NCBI GenBank assembly: GCA_016169945.1
Contig: JADLSH010000363.1
Coordinates: 3,486,501-3,550,500, forward strand
DNA: 64,000 nt
Direction: 5' to 3'
DNA from: Trachythela sp. YZ-2020
Taxonomy: Eukaryota > Cnidaria > Anthozoa > Malacalcyonacea > Clavulariidae
Positions 32,026 to 43,179 of the stretch are shown here, one piece after another; the first letter of the stretch is position 1, and every line of letters starts with the position of its first letter. Position numbers and translations under genes: made by a program. Under the pieces are notes generated by a model. That model did not search any database and was not told where the DNA came from. It saw only the letters and a list, made by a program, of their open reading frames with translations.

Positions 32026-32788
32026 CTTGATCTTGAACTGTCACTGTTGGGCGATTTTTAGTTAGTTTGCCTTGTTGGGCGAACGACCACACTGTCTTCG
32101 TTTAGGTTTTTCTGGAGTACACTGACTTCTTTAGTTTAAGTACTCTATTAAGTTTGTTTTAAGTTTGATTTGAGTTTGAACTGGTTTGATTGAGTTGTGT
32201 TACACACAACGCTAAGCGTCTGATAGAAATGTTGATCAGCGCTAACACAATGTGCCTGTGAGATCAAAATATAAATATATCAAAAGCTTGACTTGACTGG
32301 CAGCGTTGACAACACCATTGAAATGCTCACAATTTATTACGCGATTCGTCAACAAATATCGATATTCACATGGCCCAACTTGACCAGGTACCTATAAGCT
32401 TTGATAATTGCCTTACCTCGACAAAATCCTTTCAAAAATAGAAAACAAAATCCGTGTGAACAGCAGCGAATAATTTGTAGACTGTTTTACATGCGGTTAA
32501 GCTGCTGACGTCACGAATCGACCAAACACAGCTGACGTCACGAATCGACCAAACACAGCCACACGGAAATCTTACCGCTAACATAGCGTTTACGTTGCTA
32601 CGCAGCGTAGACGCAAAAAGGGGAACATCTCAACATTTCAGGATGAATACAACTTCAAAGTAGAATAATTAATGAGAATAATATAAGAAAATATAAGAAG
32701 ATTTTTGCACCAAAAAAAATCTTCTTATATAATATAAGAACATATAAGAACAACTAATATAAGAAGATTTGCCAACCTTGGTTTGTTC

Positions 32789-33157
32789 ATATTTTAACTC
32801 TTTATCGTTGAACGTCGCTTGCGCCGTAATTACGATCAGTTGTTTCAAATGTAAATATCTCCAGACGTGTTTATTCTCTGGCAACAGGACACGCGTCATT
32901 CGATAGCTTATGACTTCCTCTTTAAAATTATATTTAGTTTGTCCCGGTTCATATTACATATCCAAATGAATTTGCATACATTATTATTATTATATTTATA
33001 TTTATCCAGGATACCCACATCACTGACGTGTTTTTCAGTGAGGTCCTGCATCTTACAAAAACAGTATATGAATTATGATATTTATATACAACAATAATAG
33101 ACAACATTTTATGACAACAAAAATGAGATTATACTAGGCATATTACTAAGTATGGAA
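32789..33157. other. Region upstream of the possible host exon
   Basis: If the exon is real this is 5' UTR or promoter on the minus strand. A frame MTRVLLPENKHVWRYLHLKQ (32899-32780) runs up to the insertion but is out of frame with the exon, so it is unlikely to be coding. Confidence 0.3.
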
Positions 33158-33440
33158 CTAAGAATAGTTAATAGACGATAAACTTAGTGAAGACTTAAAT
33201 TTAATTAGCGGATCGATGTTTTTAACTGAGCTGTCCAAACCGTTGAAGTCTTTAGAAGCGTAATACGAGGGTTTACATTTACCCCAGTTCGTGTTAGCTT
33301 TCGGTAGGTGGAGGATGTTGCAGGATCTTGTGTTATTATTGGAAAGTTTCATTGCATTTGAAGAAGTAGAAGTACAACTACAGAGGTGTTTGAAAGGGGC
33401 TAAATCGGCCGCGTAGCGTTGTAAACAAACACAATTCACT
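33158..33440 (-). pseudogene. LINE ORF2 3' fragment
   Basis: Encodes the C-terminal tail of a CR1/L2-type reverse transcriptase (NTRSCNILHLPKANTNWGK, then SYYASKDFNGL). The same signature ends the LINE at 50100-50275 (THNLHLP-type, NWGK). Only about 60 residues are left. Confidence 0.75.
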
Positions 33441-34195
33441 TCTCTAAAGAGATCGTAAAACGCTGAATCGAACGGTGGTATTGTTATCTACATAGCATGT
33501 ACTGAACCGAAGATATGAACCTTCAAAGTCTTATAGCGATATCGCTATAAAAACATTAGGGGATTACACGCTATATTTAAAAAATTATGATGTGTTCTGT
33601 TTCGCTATGCTTTAATAGATACAGATTCGAGTTTATGATTTAGAAGATGTCAAATTGTAGTCGAAACAACGCCACATTTAGGCATTGTTTACATCGCGAG
33701 ACCCCCATAGCACATGCGCAGAATGGACTTTTCATGGCCTTTAAAATTAAGTAAGTTAAAACAACTATCGTTTCGAATGGACAGATCAAAAGGTTGATCT
33801 TACTGTCGTTCCAATTGAAGTGTTCCTCAAATATTGATTCGATACATTACCTCGTGCAGACCAATTCATTTGTTCAAGTTCCTCGAGATATTCATACACT
33901 TCCTGTGAAAGTTGACCAATCACAATCCGTATGTGATTTGAATACGAATAAACTGACCAATGAGGAACTGATCCTGCATTGCAGGAAGTAAACAATATTC
34001 AAAAATCAAGAATTCGGTTGTTTTCATCATTCATGTAACTGAAATTCTTCAAATGTGTTTACATTTGTGCTCAGAAAAACGTTTAATTGAAATACATGTA
34101 TGGCTTCTCAAGAAAAATGTCAAAGTGTTGAAGATTTTCTATGGTTTAGAAAACGGTTTAGAACCAGAATTGAATAAATTCCGTTAACTCTTTTA
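33441..34195. other. Intergenic, no gene seen
   Basis: AT-rich with two antiparallel short frames at 33786-33995 that mirror each other and are unsupported. Confidence 0.4.
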
Positions 34196-34793
34196 GTACA
34201 GTAAAAATAATGGAAGTGTATGACACGTCATTTTATAGTGCAATGAATGTCAGTGGCAAATTTTGGTTTATAGACCAAATTATTTATTGTAAAGGTATGA
34301 AGAAAAGTTTTTTCTAAATTTCAAATTTGTTCTCTGTATGAAATAGTAACAAACTTTTTACTGTAATATAGTAATATTATAAACAATATAGATTATTAAG
34401 TACCATTTTATAGTTTTAGAACACAAATATGTATTTATGTACTTGCTTTTTTGATTTATTATCGTATTATATATCAGAATCGATCCTCAAAATAGCGCCA
34501 CAAAAATAAACACTGTCACTGTTGTCAAGCAAGTACATAAATACATATTTGTGTTTTAAAACTATAAAATTGTACTATAATCTATATTGTTTCTAATAAT
34601 ATTGCTACATTACAGTAAAGTTGGTTACAATTTCATGCAGAGAACAAATTTGAAAGTTAGAAAAAACTTTTCTTCATACCTTTACAATAAATTATTTGGT
34701 CTATAAACCAAAATTTGCCACTGACATTTATTGCACTATAAAATGACGCCTGTCATTTTTGTCATAACACTTCCATTATTTTTACTGTACTAA
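34196..34793. repeat. Long palindrome, about 600 bp
   Basis: Left arm 34196-34447 and right arm 34529-34793 are inverted copies (TTAGTACAGTAAAAATAATG ... complement; AACACAAATATGTATTTATG ... complement) around an 81-bp loop. Small indels separate the arms. No coding potential. Most likely a large foldback/MITE or a dimer of one. Confidence 0.9.
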
Positions 34794-35517
34794 GGGACCG
34801 GTCATAAAGTATGTGTACTGGGGGGGTGGAGGGTATTCCAAAATACTACCATAAAATTTGGCACCCCCCCGAAAAGCATCGGAAAATATTTAATACCCCC
34901 CTCAAAGGTGATGAAATATTTCGTACTCCCCCACCCAACCAATCACCCTCCCCCCAAAAAAACATGAAACAAATATAAATGCCAAGAACATAATCTGTTA
35001 CAAATTGTTATTGTTAGTCCAAGTTTTGAGCATTTCCATAAATTTAATAGTGCTTTTACACCACATGTATCCAATCCGTACTTTTGTAGCTTGCCAGTAT
35101 TCCATTAATAGGACTTGCTTCACTATCTTTTCCGTACCTAATAATAGAGTCAAAAGAGGTCCCGGCCATGCGCATTATTTATGGCTATATCAACAGAACG
35201 TCGTGACGTATTTCATATCTTTTTCAATATTTAAATCATTCTAAACGAGTAGGGGAGCTACCCGACGGTAAAATTACGTACTCAAAGACTCTTCAGGTTG
35301 CAGAGATGTCAAACTAATAGGTTCCAATCGAGACACTTTCCGATAAATGCTACTGTGCTACATTGCAAGTTAATTATTATAAGAACATACACTCAATTTT
35401 ATTAAAGTATTAAAGTTTGTAGTTTTAATCATAGACATAGTATTGGACTCATTTTTTATTTCGTACCCCCCATAAATGTCGTAATTCGTCTCATACCCCC
35501 CCAAAGGTTAGATAATT
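34794..35517. other. C/G-tract element, no gene
   Basis: Contains GGGACCGGTCATAAAGTATG, runs of C6-C7 spaced about 40-60 bp, and a matching set near 35460-35510 (TCGTACCCCCC, ATACCCCCCC). It is probably a degenerate transposable element. Confidence 0.45.
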
Positions 35518-36410
35518 TGTTTTGTGGAAAGTATTCCAAACAGAGAGATTATTGTTGGTGAGAGTATAGCATCAGGTGCATATAAATATTATAGAGCGTG
35601 CGCATGGTGTGCGCACTAAGATATGACGCCACGGTGTGCGCACTAAGATATGACGTCATATTACAGTATAAATACTTACGGGACATATTTATATAGTCCC
35701 GTAGAAGTACTCATTTACGGGACCTTGTTGCGGGACATATTTAACAAGTCCCGCTCGAAGGGACGCGTTGGGGACGTCTTGCGGGACATATTTAGGGCGT
35801 CTCGGGGTCCCGTTCGAAGGAATGTATAGGTATCACAGTCTGTCGGGACGCGTTAAAATGCGTCCCGTGGCGACGTCCCATAAGACTGTTCCATGGCAAG
35901 ACCTACACATTTTGTCAAACGAGACCCCGGGACGTCGCCACGGGACGCATCTTGACGCGTCCCGACGTCCCGTAAGACTGTTCCATGGCGATACCTATAC
36001 ATTCCTTCGAACGGGTCCCCGGGACGCCCTAAATATGTCCCGCAAGACGTCCCCAACGCGTCCCTTCGAGCGGGACTTGTTAAATATGTCCCGCAACAAG
36101 GTCCCGTAAATGAGTACTTCTACGGGACTCGCTAAATATGTCCCGTAAGTATTTATACTGTAATATGACGTCATATCTTAGTGCGCACACCGTGACGTCA
36201 TATCTTAGTTTGCACACCGTGGCGTCATATCTTAGTGCGCATACCGTGCGCACGCTCTATAATATTTATACAGTCACAATAGATATTTCATCCTTATGCT
36301 CTCAGTTCAATACTACTTCAAACATGGAATCTGTCGGAACTCTACCGGCACCTGATGCTATACTCTCACCAACAATAATCTCTCTGTTTGGAATACTTTC
36401 CACAAATGAA
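35518..36410. repeat. 0.9-kb palindrome built from GGGAC/GTCCC hairpin modules
   Basis: Inverted arms run from TTGTGGAAAGTATTCC (35521) inward and from GGAATACTTTCCACAA (about 36392-36407) inward, meeting near 35915. Within each arm are small hairpins of the form GGGAC-N-GTCCC (for example CGGGACATATTTATATAGTC, CGGGACATATTTAACAAGTC) and repeats of CTAAGATATGACG. The right arm has about 85 extra bases including the start of the RING-like frame. GC content is higher than its surroundings. It matches no family I know. Confidence 0.85.
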
Positions 36411-36662
36411 GACTGTACCGAAGAGGAAGAGTGTTATTTTTGCTTCAAAAACATTGTAAACGATTAACTTTTCGTTAAAAAAACATCCTGCTGTGGACAC
36501 TACACTCATTGTGAATGTTTCAAAAAATGGGCAGAACTATCCTTCAACATCTCTGATGAAACGGCACGATGTGGTTATTGTAGAACAATATATCCGGACA
36601 AAGAATACTGTTTTTTATGTGTCAAAAACGTACGCGTACGTACGCGCACGTACGCAAAATGA
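36324..36662 (+). pseudogene. RING-H2-like zinc-finger protein, one nonsense codon
   Basis: Starts MESVGTLPAPDAILSPT. A C-x2-C (CYFC) follows the acidic stretch, then after an in-frame TAA (36465-36467) the same frame resumes with CCGHYTHCECF, a C/H-x2-H-x2-C pattern, and CGYC about 18 residues later. A further C-x2-C (CFLC) follows. The order CC-CHHC-CC fits a RING-H2 finger (family knowledge), a fold of E3 ubiquitin ligases. The frame ends in GTACGC repeats at a stop at 36660. Codons 12-28 lie in the right arm of the palindrome, and an inverted copy of that part sits in the left arm (35520-35578). One base change separates it from an open frame of about 112 codons. Confidence 0.6.
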
Positions 36663-37440
36663 CGTCACTCGAATACGAATTACTTCTAATCCCGTACGTA
36701 CGCAAATGATGTCATATGGCGGGAAAATTACGATGGATGTACGTTGCTGACGTCATATGGCGGGATCCTATTACGTCATCACTCTAAACATATCCTGAAT
36801 ACTAATTACTTCCGATCCCAGATGTGGGGGGTTACCTACTTACCTTTTCTGTACAACAAGTTGTCCGAAGTGAAACTGTTTTCTTTTTTTTAAATATTTT
36901 ATAAGTACAAAAGTTTTCTTGCTTCGCCTAGAGGATAAAGCTTTTTTTTTGCGGTCCGAATTCATATTATAGGGTTACCTGCCATCTGATTGGCTACGCG
37001 AGCGGTCCGTATGAGGCCGTACGGACCGCGCGAGATTTAAATCCATAGAGCCAATGTTTTTAAAATTATATAAAAAAAATAAAAATATTATTTACCGGCT
37101 TGGTCGGTCCGTATATAGGGAAATATTTCCCTATACGGACCTCCAAGCCGGTAAATAACATATATATATTTTTAATATATTTTCCCTCCATTTTGCCAAA
37201 CTCTTAAAATCTACAATGGCAACGTCGCTCATAAGTCATGGCTTTCCCAGGTTCTTGCGATCGCGCCGTCGCGTTGCAAAACTCTCCACTGAGTGTAGTC
37301 AGGTGAGTAGTGTAGTAGGTAGTTTTCGATCCTGATTTTTTAGGGTGTGAGTGAGGATTTGTGAGGGTGCTGCGGGTGTGTGAGGAGCAGTTAGGGTCAG
37401 TGGGGTATGGAGAATTAGTTAGTATTCAGTAACGATCTAA
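36663..37440. other. Short palindromes, no gene
   Basis: Contains TGACGTCATATGGCGGGA twice (36711 and 36758 areas), the inverted pair GCGGTCCGTA (37002-37011) / TACGGACCGC (37020-37029), and a near-perfect palindrome at 37088-37160 (TATTTACCGGCTTGG ... CCAAGCCGGTAAATA). No gene seen. Confidence 0.6.
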
Positions 37441-39600
37441 ATAATTACCCCCTACTTCATTGATCACTTACGATGATCCCAACGACGTACTTGATGCTTT
37501 CTATGATCATTTTCTGGGTATTTTAAATAAACATGCCCCATTAAAAAAAAGCGTGTGAAAACAACCCAATTACCTGCCTGGCTTACAGGGGATATTTGCC
37601 ACACAAGGAATAAGCGTGACTATTTCCTTAAAAAAACTAGGAAGAGTACCGACCAATCGATATCCTATTATTGGTCACAGTATAAAGTGTGGCGTAACAA
37701 GGTGGTTCACCTAATAAGAACGACCAAAAATTCCCATACAAAACTAGTTCTCGATAACAACTCTAATAATCCTAAGGTCATCTGGAAAACCATTAATAAG
37801 GCATGCCAACGAAATGTGGATCGTCCGATTGTTTCCTTAATTGTTGATGGGGTAAGATACTCAAAATCAAACTATATATGTTGCCGAGCTTTTTAATTCC
37901 TATTTCACCAACATTGCTGATAACTTTGACCTGGGCCAAACAATAAGTTGGGATCCATCTTCCATCACGCAACATGTAAATAAATTTGAGATCCCCTTAA
38001 TGACTTTAGATTACGTTTCTTCTTTTCTTAAGCAACTTGATTTAAGTAAAGCAACCGGATTCGGGTTAGATGGCATCTCATCTTTTTTTTGAGATTATCT
38101 AATCGAATAATAGCTGAAATTATTCTTTCCATTTGAAATTTAAACATCAGCCGCGGAATATTCCCTGAAAAGTGGAAAAAGGCTAAGCTAATTCCCATTC
38201 ACAAGTCAGAGGAAACAACCAATAGAGCAAATTACCGGCCTATTTCTATTCTTGCTATTCTTTCTAAAGTCTTAGAGACATGTTTGTAAGGCATACTTAA
38301 GTTATCTAACGGCCAATTCCATTTTATCACCAGTCCAATTTGGTTTTCGACCAAAGTATTCATGTCTTTCCTCCCTTACAATAATCCATGAATACCTTAT
38401 AAACAGCATTGAGAAAGGAGAAATTAATGGATTATTAATGCTTGATTTCTCCAAAGCGTTTGATTTGGTTGATCACAATATTTTACTATATGGTTTATAT
38501 GGAATTACTGAAACTAGTGGCAAGTGGTTTGCCTCATACCTAACCAACCGCACACAGCAGGTCCATCTGAATGATCATTTTCAATCATCAATACTGGTGT
38601 TCCCCAGGGATCTATTCTAGGCCGTCTTTTGTTTTTAATCTATATAAACGATTTGCCGCAATCTCTCGTGAACTCTGATCCGAATCTTTTTGCTGATGAC
38701 ACTGCACTTTTAGAACATAACTCTGACTTAACGGTAATTCAAGAGACCCTCTCTGAGGATCTGACCAATGTCTCTCAATGGACTTCGAGTAATCGAATGA
38801 TATTGAATAATAAAAAAAACAAATTTATGAAAATTTACTCCAAGCGCAAATTTCCAGCTCTAGGCTCCTGTTCAATTGGACCTGACTCTTCTTATATTGA
38901 AGAAATTACGTCTGGTAAACTCTTAGGGCTTACACTTGATAGCCACCTTGTGTGGGTTAATCAAATTGATAAGATATATTGCAAGATTAACTCAAGATTG
39001 TTTCTGTTTAAACGAATCCGCGAAGCTCTTCCTTTTGACTCTAGAATCAAATTCTATTTCGGCCTAATTTACCCTCATTTTATATATGGTATAACTATCT
39101 GGGGTAATGCTTCAAATGAGCTGCTCCATCCGTTATTAAACCTGCAAAAACGGGCAGCGCGTTTAATATTAAATGAAAGTGTGTCCACGCCATCTGTTGT
39201 TATTTTTCGTAAATTGAAATGGATTCCAATTCATAATCTTATAAAAATCCGCAAGATATTACTTGTCGTTGAAAGTTTGCGTGGCGAAGGACGTCCAGTA
39301 ATCTTTTTAAATTTGCTCGTGATTCACACCATGTAAACAACCGAGTCGCTAGTACAGATTTAAGAATTCCAAAAGTTGGCACGGAGTTTGCAAAGACAAA
39401 ACTGTCCTACATTGGAGTTTTTCTCTTCAATTCCTTCCCAACTGAGCTTAAACTATTTAATAACTATTCTTCTAACTCCTTCAAAAGGAAATTGAAACAA
39501 TTCTTCCTTGACCTCAACAATCATGTTGACAAACTTGAACAATTCTCCTGTACTGCATGTAAAAATTTATCAAGATGCCAATGTTATAGTCCAAGTTAGT
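37440..39600 (+). pseudogene. LINE ORF2 remnant (reverse transcriptase), 5'-truncated and frameshifted
   Basis: Fragments in order: 37555-37896 (connector region between endonuclease and RT: LPAWLTGDI, YWSQYKVWRNKV), 38090-38290 (RT palm pieces in other frames), 38438-38620 (LDFSKAFDLVDHNIL), 38629-39336 (FLIYINDLP, then LFADDTALLEHN with the FADD active site, and the thumb/C-terminal region). A 3' tail runs to about 39600. There is no endonuclease. At least three frame breaks and stops make it dead. It belongs to the CR1/Rex1-like group, different from the copy at 712. Confidence 0.85.
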
Positions 39601-40189
39601 TCTTATATTTATATATATATATATCTATGTAGTACAATCTGCAGACATGCATGTTTCGGCGTCCAACGCCTCGTCAGTGCAGCTTGGTATACGTCTATAT
39701 ACGAGATGTCAACCGTATTTATACACGTGAGCTTACTCTCACCAAGCGCATGTGGTACAACACGGTGACATCGACGCATCTAGACATGCGCAAAGTGTCA
39801 TGGAGCCAGAGTGCTCAAACGACCACAAGGGAAGTGAGCAATGCATTATCGCTAGTAGACACCCATTAACTTTGCCAGAGTGCTCAACAACACTAAAGTG
39901 AAGGAGCGTATATATATTCTTGCGTTACCGTATCTATGACGTTATATTTCCCTTTAAACTTTGTAAATATATTTATATATAATACATATTTTTCCCCTCT
40001 TTTTAATGATTTTGTACTTGATTAATAAATTTAGTAGTGCGTGAGGGCCATTAGGAAGAATACCGTTTAGGTAATAATGTTGTTCAACCCTCTGTAAATA
40101 TTGATTTAATAATAATAATAACGTAATAATAAATCGAATAACAATAGGTACCGATCGATCGGGATTTTTGAGGGGGAGTAAAGGGAAGT
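39601..40189. other. Microsatellite, foldback-like motif, no gene
   Basis: A TA/ATATAT tract at 39604-39626. At about 39645-39690 the phrase CATGTTTCGGCGTCCAACGC, CTCGTCAGTGCAGC resembles foldback-element ends common in invertebrates. No inverted partner was found. Confidence 0.45.
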
Positions 40190-40495
40190 GAGGAAGGGAC
40201 GACTCATTAAGAATAGAGTGAGGGGAACGACTCATTAAGTATACAGTGAGGGGGACGACTCATTAAGTATACAGTGAGAGGGACGACTCATGATGTATGC
40301 AGTAAGAGCGACGACTCATTAGGTATACAGTGAGAGGGACGACTCATTAAGTATATACATACTGTGAGAGGGGACTACCATTAAGTATGCAGTGAGGGAG
40401 ACGAGTCATTAGGTATGCAGTGAGAGGGGGACTACTCATTAAGTATGCAGTGAGGGGGACGACTCATTAGGTATGCAGTACACGGGAGAGTCATT
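40190..40495. repeat. 28-30 bp tandem repeat, about ten copies
   Basis: The unit is GACGACTCATTAAGTATACA plus GTGAGAGG, with variants TATGCAG and AGGTATGCAG. One unit is interrupted near 40350-40370. Confidence 0.9.
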
Positions 40496-41419
40496 AATTC
40501 GATGTAAAATGAAATTCGGCCATTAACCTTTCTCTAGCACATGTAAACGTTGCTTAACTGGTAAACAACAAAATTCAACTTCCCAAGACGAAAAGATATA
40601 ATTCATAGGCATTGAGAATACAAATATACACAAGCTTTGCTAAGATCTTTGATAATCACACAGCACAATAAAATAATATGATTGTCTAGCAAATGAGCAC
40701 AAGTTAACGTATAGGAATAAAAATTAAACATTAAACATGCGAAGCCATGCAAAAAGCATCGAAGCGTAAAACAATTTAGAAAATTTATATTCTGCTATAA
40801 TCATAAAGGTCATGACTATAATCTGAAAAGTTCATAATATAATCTTTATAGTCATGACTAGAGTCCTAATAGTGTCGACCATAGTTCGAATAGTCATGAC
40901 CAAATATAGTTCTAATAGTTGATTATAGTCTTAAATGCCCATGACTATGTTCTTAAAAGTCAATGATTATAGTCCTAAAAGTCCAGGACTAAAAGTCCAG
41001 GAGGGAGTTACAATTCCCTAACTTCGTCTCTCGCTACAGGCGGTGAGAATGAAAGCTTCAGTGGGCGTCTTATTTTATTAGAATGAAGGGTTTTAGTCTT
41101 CATGACGTATGTGAACATAAGCATACCCAAGTGTTATTTTTGAGACCACTTCCAGAATAATCGTAGCTACATGCGTGAAGCAAATGTTTTGGAAACACAT
41201 GTCAAAATAATTGAACTTTACCAGCTGACAATGATCTATTACTTCTAGAATTATAAGTACTGTAGCTACTTGTGTCAACAATTTTGGAAGAAACAGAATT
41301 TTAAATAGTTTTTCATCCTTCAAGAACCCTTCAACATTTTGTTTTATCGAACGAGATGCCCACATGCATTTTAGGATATGATATATAGTATAGTTAACTA
41401 GAGCACACTCATAGCGTAG
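40496..41419 (+). repeat. Receptor-unit 2, distal 5' flank
   Basis: From about 40530 it matches 53740 onward (GTAAACAACAAAATTCAAC, AAGACGAAA). It contains a CATGACTATA(G)TC-type array at 40795-41010 and the AACACTTCCAGAATAA block. The ORF at 41093-41365 is a shadow. Confidence 0.7.
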
Positions 41420-41660
41420 CTGTACGTTAGCTCAGTTGTTTAAACATCGAACTGTGAAGCGCTAGGTCATTGCATGGTTCAAGTCCCTGCATGTGTTGGA
41501 GCAACACCCAGGTCATAAAATAAGTGAGGGAGAAGATGCTGCTTTTACTCGAAAAGCTGTAATTGGTTATAAACCTATATACCTTCACATCAACTACTTT
41601 AATAAAGACGTTAAACCGTATGCCTCCGGTAACCTTTGTAAATATTTGGTTATTAAAACC
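41420..41660 (+). repeat. tRNA-derived SINE-like module, copy 3
   Basis: A box TTAGCTCAGTTG (41427-41438), B box GGTTCAAGTCC (41476-41486), followed by the same body as copies 1 and 4. Confidence 0.65.
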
Positions 41661-43179
41661 TGTTGGTGAACATAATTAAAATTGAAATATCAAAATGAAA
41701 TGTCTATCTGTTCTCAATGGCAATACTTATGTTCGCAGAAAACAGAATAAAAAAAACTACGTGCAGGTATATAATGAAATCAACGTCGTGATACATGTAT
41801 GCCCCTTTCAGACTGTGTTTTCAAAAATATATATACAAATTATCGCAATTCTCTTGCAAGTTTGAGGGAGGAGAGGGGGTAAATTATTGGAGAGAGGCCC
41901 TAATAGAGAGGGAGCTTAATAGACAAGGGGGTACTTAATAGAGAGGGAGATTAATAGAGAAGTGGGTTTATCCGAATTGAAAGAAATTAACCTAAGAAAC
42001 TAACTTGAACTTCCACGATAATATGTCTGCGGGGGAGGGGTGTAATATAGAGAGGGGGAGTGAAAAAATTAACTACTGTTAAAAGGTGGTTATTCGAAAG
42101 GCAGCTGTATTTGAGAGAGGGAGCTTAATAAAGGATTACGGTAATCATAATAGAAAATGAATAATTACTATTTTTCTTTCAGTTATTTGAAGAATTGTTC
42201 ATAAAATATCGTTTGATTGTGCAATCGATATACTGAATACATCTCTGATGGTATAAATGAATGGTACTCAAACACAAGGTTTGTGCAAAAGGTAACTGAC
42301 ATGCTTTACTATACAGACGAAAAAAGCGTTTATGACCTCCGCCATGACGTCATGTTTTCAGCTTGAGCTGTTTGTGTGGTTGTATGTTTGGTTGTTTGTC
42401 TGTCAACAGGTTATTCAAAAACTATCAAACAGTTTAATACAAATATAAAGTAGTGGAGTATAGATGGCCGTAGGCCAGAAACCAATCGGTCAAATTTAAG
42501 TTCAATTTGGAGGAAAATTGCATGAGAAATGTACAAATGTTTGTCATGCTTTTCATGGCCGAAAAGAAATGAATGCATAATTAATGCATGTATAATTTAT
42601 GCATGAATACTTGACGAAGGTATGACGAATCATAGTTAATATAGATTGAAATGGTTAGGGAACTCGACTTTCGCTTTTGTTCTATCTTTTTGTTTGCATT
42701 TGTGCACGGTCACGGTTAGTGAATATATTGTATTTTTATGAATCGACCAATAAAAAAGTTTGGGCTTAATTCCCGAGCCGTGTTTGTGAAATATTAATGA
42801 ATGTAAAACAAAAGATTTGTGCACGGTCAGGTACCATTCAACATAAATCCCATTCAATTGTTAGCTGCTTTGCAGTTTGATGAGTTTCCTAACCATGTTA
42901 TCTTTATTAACTATGGACCAATCGAGATTTCCGCTACTGATGTCATGTGCTCGGCTTTTTAATTCTTTAATTTCTGTTTAGTATATTTTATATGAAATTC
43001 CAGCTAAATTCTTTGAAATATATCAGAAATAAAGAACTAAATAAAAATATTGAACGCATGACGTCAATAGGCGAAACATTGGCTTATTGGCTTATTAGAA
43101 GCGCGTATGACTAGAACCATGTCCAAATATTTCTGACTAGTGCAGTATTTTTATTTATTACCTAGGGTCAAGTTTTGCA
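41661..43179 (+). repeat. Receptor-unit 2, proximal 5' flank
   Basis: Collinear with 57451-58667 except for the insertion at 42632-42919. It ends in ACCTAGGGTCAAGTTTTGCA, immediately before the receptor start. A promoter is presumably here but no TATA box could be assigned. Confidence 0.7.
42632..42919. mobile_element. MITE, 288 bp, with empty site in unit 3
   Basis: Inverted ends (ATAGTTAATA.. / ..TTATTAACTATGGACC; GGTTAGG / CCTAACC inside) flanked by AATC at 42628-42631 and 42920-42923. Unit 3 has GACAAATCAAGATTTCC at the same place with a single AATC, so this is a precise post-duplication insertion. Confidence 0.75.

Larger units (their letters stand above)
29942..32780 (-). mobile_element. 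hAT-ended element (2,839 bp) with Helitron-like cargo
   Basis: Ends CAGGGTTGG and CCAACCTTG (inverted, starting CA(G/A)GG) and an 8-bp duplication GTTTGTTC at 29934-29941 and 32781-32788. These match hAT rules. Subterminal runs rich in ATAAGAA(C) lie inside both ends. The cargo is four minus-strand fragments resembling the N-terminal part of Helitron-associated proteins. No hAT transposase and no Rep/helicase domain is present, so it is non-autonomous. Confidence 0.75.

Noticed and set aside
32669..32899. Joining the MTRVLLPENKHVW frame to the exon at 29719
   Set aside because: The two are out of frame across the hAT target duplication, and the frame nearest the exon gives an ATG instead.
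35853..36109. MGTSCGTYLGR-type ORFs on both strands
   Set aside because: Products of the GGGAC palindrome read from either side; symmetry artefact.
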